NCBI GenBank assembly: GCA_023443925.1
Contig: JAEZSL010000254.1
Span: 1-9,644, forward strand
Direction of reading: 5' to 3'
From: Bacillota bacterium
GTDB taxonomy: Bacteria; Bacillota_A; Clostridia; Lachnospirales; Lachnospiraceae
DNA: 9,644 nt
The notes under the pieces were generated by a model that was not told where the DNA came from, did no database searches, and saw nothing but the letters and a program-made list of their open reading frames with translations. Shown here piece after piece: positions 5,510 to 9,644 of this stretch. Each line of letters starts with the position of its first letter. Position 1 is the first letter of the stretch. The position numbers and the translations under genes are program-made.

Positions 5510-8500
5510 TCTTCCTCCAGCAATAACCTTAAATCTCCAAGGAGATTTTTCACCAGCTCAAACAGGCTGATTACATCCATTTTACCTGATTTCCCGTTAT
5601 TTTTCAAAGTATAAATAAAATACGGATTGGCCTCCGGTACCAGCTTTAAGGCTGTGGGGTGCTTCCCGATCAGTTCCGGAATTTTTTCCACATTTAATCT
5701 GGCTTTGTTGTACATAACCAGCTTGATTTCCTCATTCCGGTAAACTAATGAGGTTACATATACACTGTGACAGATCGATTTAATATAGGCAATGTTAAGT
5801 AAATTATTAACCGAAGAAGGCATATCTCCAAACCGGTCCAGTAATTCCTCCTGCATATCTAAGAGTTCCTCTTCATTTTCTATTTCTGCAATACGTTTGT
5901 ATACGTCCAGCTTCTGGAATTCGCTTTTAATATAGGTTGCCGGAATAAAGGCATCAATATCCATATCCACTGTGGTGTCAAAGGTTTCTTCTTCTTTTAC
6001 TTCCCCTTTCATGGAACGGATGGCATCATTTAACATCTTGCAGTACAGATCATACCCCACGGCCTCCATATGGCCGCTCTGCTGCGCACCTAACAGATTT
6101 CCGGCGCCCCGGATTTCTAAGTCCCGCATGGCAATTTTAAAGCCGGAACCCAGTTCCGTAAATTCCTTAATGGCCTGAAGTCTTTTTTCTGCCACTTCCC
6201 GTAACATCTTATCTCTCTTATACATTAAAAAGGCATAGGCAGTGCGGTTAGAGCGTCCTACCCGGCCTCTGAGCTGATAAAGCTGTGAGAGCCCCAGACG
6301 ATCTGCATCGTCAATAATCATGGTATTGACATTGGATATGTCAAGCCCTGTTTCTATTATGGTTGTGGATACCAGCACATCGATTTCACCGTTAATAAAA
6401 TCGAACATAATCCGCTCTAATTCCCGTTCACTCATCTGTCCATGGGCAAAGGAGACATTGGCTTCCGGTACCAGCCTGGCAATCTTTCCGGCAATCTCAT
6501 CAATGCCGTTTACCCGGTTGTAAACATAATAAACCTGGCCGTCTCTGGATAATTCCCGGTGGATGGCCTCTCTTATAATTTCTTCATTATGCTCCAATAC
6601 ATAAGTCTGGATGGGCATTCTGTCTACCGGCGGTTCATTTAGTACGCTCATATCCCGAATACCGATTAAACTCATATGAAGAGTTCTGGGTATTGGCGTG
6701 GCGGTTAGGGTTAACACATCCACATCATCTTTGAACTGTTTAATTTTTTCCTTGTGGGCGACGCCAAAGCGCTGTTCCTCATCAATAATCAGCAGTCCAA
6801 GATTCTTAAAGCTGATATCCTTGGACAGAACCCGGTGGGTGCCGATCAGAATATCCAGATTTCCTTTCTTTAAACGTTCAAGGACGGTTTTTTGCTGTGC
6901 TGTGGTTTTAAAGCGGGAGAGCATATCAATACTGATGGGAAAATCCATCATTCTCTGTACAAAGGTATTATAATGCTGCTGGGCCAAAATAGTAGTAGGT
7001 ACTAAAAACACCACCTGCTTGCCGTCAGATACCGCTTTAAAAGCAGCTCTTATGGCAATTTCTGTCTTACCGTAACCCACATCACCGCAAACCAGGCGGT
7101 CCATGATACGTTTACTCTCCATATCCCGTTTGGTTTCATCAATGGCACGGAGCTGGTCATCGGTCTCCTCATAGGGAAACATTTCTTCGAATTCCTTCTG
7201 CCATACCGTATCCGGGCCATAGGAAAAGCCTTCCCTGGCCTGACGGGTAGCATACAATTCCACCAGTTCCCTGGCAATCTCTTTTACAGCTCCCTTAACC
7301 CTGGTTTTTGTATTCTTCCATTCCGGGGAATTGAGTTTATTTAACTTAGGTTTTCTGGCATCTGCACCGGCATATTTTTGTATTACATCCAGGCCTGTTG
7401 CTAAGATATACAACACGCCTCCGCCGCCGTATTCTATTTTAATGTAATCTTTTGTTACCTTATCCACTTCTATCTTTTCAATACCCCGGTAAATACCCAG
7501 ACCGTGGTTTTCATGGACCACATAATCACCGATATTCAAATCCGTAAAGCTCTGAATCTTCTTGCCGTCATATTCCTTCAGTTTTCGCTTTTTCTTTTTT
7601 TCCGCACCGAAGATATCACTTTCGGATATAATAACCAGATTAATAAGGGGATACTCAAACCCTCGGTGCAGACTGCCGTATGTTACCATGATTTCACCCT
7701 TTTGGATTACCCGGTCCATATCTTCGCTGTAAAATGCATTTAACTCATGATCCCTTAAATCCTCACTGAGGCGTTTTGCACGGGTTCTGGACACAGAGAG
7801 CAGGAGAATCCGGTAGCCGCTTTTCTTCCACTTCAAGAGATCTTTAACCAGAATTTCAAAATTATTGTTATAAGGATTCACAGAACGTACGGTAAAATCC
7901 CATCTTCTTTTAATATTGAAAAAGGAGGTTTTATTGTCCATGGTGCTGAGCAAAAGAGTGGTCTTATGGTTTAAACCGGTTAAGAGTTCCTTATAACCAT
8001 AGATGGCATCACTCTGTCCCGGCAGAATATAACCTTTTTCGATTCTTCCGATCATACCTTCCCGGAATTCGGTTTCCACCGCTTCCCCTTTTTCCTGTAT
8101 CCGGCTTGGTTCATCCAGATAGATAACGGAATTATCTCCGGTGAAATAATCAAAAAATGAAACCGTATTATCATAAAAATACTTAATATAACTATCTATA
8201 CCAACGGAGCCCTGAAAGCTTTCCAGATTATCCTTAAATTCACCGATAATATCCTGGATTCTGGCTGCTTCCGCTGTTTTTCTCTGCTCTCTCAGTTTTT
8301 TTACAAACTCTTTTTTTTCCTCTTCAATCTTTTTAAATCCCATAAGCATTCTGTCCTGATCCAGGATCATTTCTGCCGCCGGATAAATATTAAGACTTTC
8401 AATTCTTTCGATGGACCTCTGGCTGCTGATGTCAAAGGACCTTATGGAATCCACTTCATCGCCCCATAATTCAATGCGGTAAGGACATTCCTCCGTTGGA

Positions 8501-9045
8501 GGGAATACATCCAGAATACCGCCCCGGACTGCAAATTCCCCGGGACCTTCTACCTGACCCTGGCGCTCATAGCCCAAATGGACAAGGTCGGCCTGCAGCC
8601 TGGTTAAATCAAGGGCACCAGCCTCCTTTAAGGTAATAACCCTTTTTTGAATAAAGTCCAGTGGCAGAATTTTATCCATACCACCGTCTAAAGTGGTAAT
8701 AACCGTAACCGGCTCCTTCTCAATGAGATGCTTTAAAATCTTAAGCCGGTCCCTTACGATGGCATTGCCGTGGATATCGGCACTATAAAAAATAATGTCC
8801 TTTGCAGGATACAAATAGACATTTTTATCGTATAATTTATAATCCTCAAGGATTTCTTTTGCCTTGATGTCATTATAGGTTATAATTAACTTCCACAGGT
8901 AGCCTTCACTCAAACCGCTGATGAGATGACATTTCTGCGAATCAATACAGCCGGTTACCTGAACCGGTGTGTTTTTCAGTTTTAAGTTGTCTTTTATGTC
9001 ATTAAATTCTCTTAATTCCTTCAGGGGAGCTGTAAAGGTTTTCAA
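5503..9045 (-). CDS. mfd: transcription-repair coupling factor Mfd
   Basis: Mfd is a DNA translocase that displaces RNA polymerase stalled at lesions and recruits UvrA for nucleotide excision repair. The 1180 aa protein is full length. Visible parts in order: UvrB-like N-terminal module (about 1-350, with GEFAVRGGILDVFPP at 169-183); linker and D3 (about 350-490); RNA polymerase interaction domain (about 505-560, with GDYVVHENHGLGIY); RecG-like translocase (about 610-940) with Walker A GDVGYGKT (654-661), DEEQ box (755-758), TATPIPRTL (781-789) and motif VI QLRGRVGR (924-931); then the C-terminal TRCF domain (about 1010-1150). The start is TTG at 9045, decided by AAAGGAGG at 9060-9053 seven nt upstream and by an in-frame TAA at 9069-9067 with no ATG, GTG or TTG between. 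The stop codon lies inside a perfect inverted repeat that may carry the prsA promoter. No truncation or motif loss is seen. Confidence 0.98.
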   Translation of the reverse strand: MKTFTAPLKELREFNDIKDNLKLKNTPVQVTGCIDSQKCHLISGLSEGYLWKLIITYNDIKAKEILEDYKLYDKNVYLYPAKDIIFYSADIHGNAIVRDRLKILKHLIEKEPVTVITTLDGGMDKILPLDFIQKRVITLKEAGALDLTRLQADLVHLGYERQGQVEGPGEFAVRGGILDVFPPTEECPYRIELWGDEVDSIRSFDISSQRSIERIESLNIYPAAEMILDQDRMLMGFKKIEEEKKEFVKKLREQRKTAEAARIQDIIGEFKDNLESFQGSVGIDSYIKYFYDNTVSFFDYFTGDNSVIYLDEPSRIQEKGEAVETEFREGMIGRIEKGYILPGQSDAIYGYKELLTGLNHKTTLLLSTMDNKTSFFNIKRRWDFTVRSVNPYNNNFEILVKDLLKWKKSGYRILLLSVSRTRAKRLSEDLRDHELNAFYSEDMDRVIQKGEIMVTYGSLHRGFEYPLINLVIISESDIFGAEKKKKRKLKEYDGKKIQSFTDLNIGDYVVHENHGLGIYRGIEKIEVDKVTKDYIKIEYGGGGVLYILATGLDVIQKYAGADARKPKLNKLNSPEWKNTKTRVKGAVKEIARELVELYATRQAREGFSYGPDTVWQKEFEEMFPYEETDDQLRAIDETKRDMESKRIMDRLVCGDVGYGKTEIAIRAAFKAVSDGKQVVFLVPTTILAQQHYNTFVQRMMDFPISIDMLSRFKTTAQQKTVLERLKKGNLDILIGTHRVLSKDISFKNLGLLIIDEEQRFGVAHKEKIKQFKDDVDVLTLTATPIPRTLHMSLIGIRDMSVLNEPPVDRMPIQTYVLEHNEEIIREAIHRELSRDGQVYYVYNRVNGIDEIAGKIARLVPEANVSFAHGQMSERELERIMFDFINGEIDVLVSTTIIETGLDISNVNTMIIDDADRLGLSQLYQLRGRVGRSNRTAYAFLMYKRDKMLREVAEKRLQAIKEFTELGSGFKIAMRDLEIRGAGNLLGAQQSGHMEAVGYDLYCKMLNDAIRSMKGEVKEEETFDTTVDMDIDAFIPATYIKSEFQKLDVYKRIAEIENEEELLDMQEELLDRFGDMPSSVNNLLNIAYIKSICHSVYVTSLVYRNEEIKLVMYNKARLNVEKIPELIGKHPTALKLVPEANPYFIYTLKNNGKSGKMDVISLFELVKNLLGDLRLLLEEEV

Positions 9046-9052
9046 GTTGATG

Positions 9053-9060
9053 CCTCCTTT
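9053..9060 (-). promoter_or_regulatory. ribosome binding site of mfd
   Basis: On the minus strand AAAGGAGG lies seven nt before a TTG codon. It fixes the non-ATG start of mfd at 9045, since there is no alternative start codon between it and the upstream in-frame stop. Confidence 0.85.
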
Positions 9061-9090
9061 TATCTGTTATAGCCATTAAACTAAAAAGCC

Positions 9091-9644
9091 TCACTTTCTA
9101 TTATAGATATTCATGGCTGATTCCATTCCATCTTTTATAATGGCCGCAACAGCCTCCGAAGATTTTTTAATAACATCCCGAATAACCGGCTGTTCCTCAT
9201 CACGAAACCGGGACAGCACATAATCCGCCAGATCATATCCTGCCGGTTTATCGCCTACTCCAACCTTGATTCTTAAAAACTCCTGGGTACCCAGGTGGCT
9301 GATAATGCTTTTGATCCCGTTATGGCCGCCGGCACTTCCCTTTCCCCTGAGTCTTAACTGACCCACATCCAGGCTGATGTCATCATAAATTACAATTACT
9401 TCTTCGAGGCTTACTTTATAAAAATCAACCAATTCCCTTACACTTTCCCCACTTAAATTCATATAAGTCTGCGGCTGGGCTAATATTACTTTCTCCCCCT
9501 CTATGAATCCCTTGCCGCAAATTGCTTTATGTTTCTTAAAATCCAACGGAATATGATAGTCATCCGAAATACGGGTTATAACATCAAACCCGATATTATG
9601 CCTGGTGGCCTGATATTCTCTGGTTGGATTGCCTAGTCCTATGA
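9091..9644 (-). CDS. pth: peptidyl-tRNA hydrolase, 5' end cut by window edge
   Basis: Pth hydrolyses the ester bond of peptidyl-tRNAs released by stalled ribosomes, recycling tRNA in the cytoplasm. A TTG at 9546 could be taken as a start, but the frame stays open to the window edge and the extra 32 codons read IGLGNPTREYQATRHNIGFD, the conserved Pth N-terminus. TTG 9546 is therefore an internal leucine codon. In the 183 visible residues, family-conserved positions are all present: N5 (GLGNP), catalytic H15 (TRHN), N62 (TYMNLSG), the D87-D88 pair (IYDD) and N108 (GGHNG). Compared with the usual length near 185-190 aa, only about 4-6 N-terminal residues are missing. The TGA stop lies 45 nt before mfd with no terminator between them, so co-transcription is likely. 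Identification is firm; the start lies outside the window. Confidence 0.97.
   Translation of the reverse strand, partial: IGLGNPTREYQATRHNIGFDVITRISDDYHIPLDFKKHKAICGKGFIEGEKVILAQPQTYMNLSGESVRELVDFYKVSLEEVIVIYDDISLDVGQLRLRGKGSAGGHNGIKSIISHLGTQEFLRIKVGVGDKPAGYDLADYVLSRFRDEEQPVIRDVIKKSSEAVAAIIKDGMESAMNIYNRK

Noticed and set aside
7050..7277. 75-aa minus-strand ORF inside mfd in another frame
   Set aside because: A shadow of the Mfd translocase coding sequence, with no independent evidence.

Overview
The window looks like a chromosomal segment of a low-to-moderate GC Clostridia, most likely Lachnospiraceae or a near relative. The grounds are the pth-mfd-prsA gene order, strong AGGAGG-type ribosome binding sites, a TTG start on mfd, a lipoprotein PrsA, and A/T-rich spacers. 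This placement comes from gene content and style; no search was run. Every gene convincingly identified is on the minus strand, so the transcribed order runs from high to low coordinates.

Right half (9644 to 4213): the end of pth (peptidyl-tRNA hydrolase, cut by the window edge), then mfd (transcription-repair coupling factor, complete at 1180 aa), then a lipoprotein parvulin-type foldase of the PrsA family. pth and mfd are 45 nt apart and are probably co-transcribed. The mfd-prsA spacer is short but full of inverted repeats, and it holds a possible promoter whose -35 lies inside a perfect palindrome overlapping the mfd stop codon.

Middle (4212 to about 2970): roughly 1.2 kb with no convincing gene. 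In minus-strand order it holds a stem-loop just after prsA, an AT-rich block of short direct repeats, a strong intrinsic terminator (3844-3899), a degenerate 12-bp tandem array of about 22 units (3351-3625), a near-consensus sigma-A promoter (TTGACA-17-TATATT) flanked by two similar operator-like dyads 43 bp apart, and a leader of about 250 nt. The array has the same 12-nt unit, in the same orientation, as the DNA coding for the Thr/Glu/Asn-rich tail of the PrsA protein. On the minus strand it reads as a frameshifted (T-E-T-N)n. This is the most unusual structure in the window.

Left half (2969 to 113): a natA-natB-type ABC exporter pair (ATPase and ABC-2 permease, 1 nt apart and probably translationally coupled), then truA (tRNA pseudouridine 38-40 synthase) after 54 nt with no terminator, so all three are probably one operon. 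The extreme left edge holds a dyad and a GGAGG motif suggesting another minus-strand gene starting just outside the window.

Functionally this is mainly housekeeping: translation recycling (Pth), transcription-coupled repair (Mfd), extracytoplasmic folding (PrsA), export (NatAB) and tRNA modification (TruA). I found no RNA genes, insertion sequence, CRISPR array or defence system. The points worth a second look are in the non-coding DNA.
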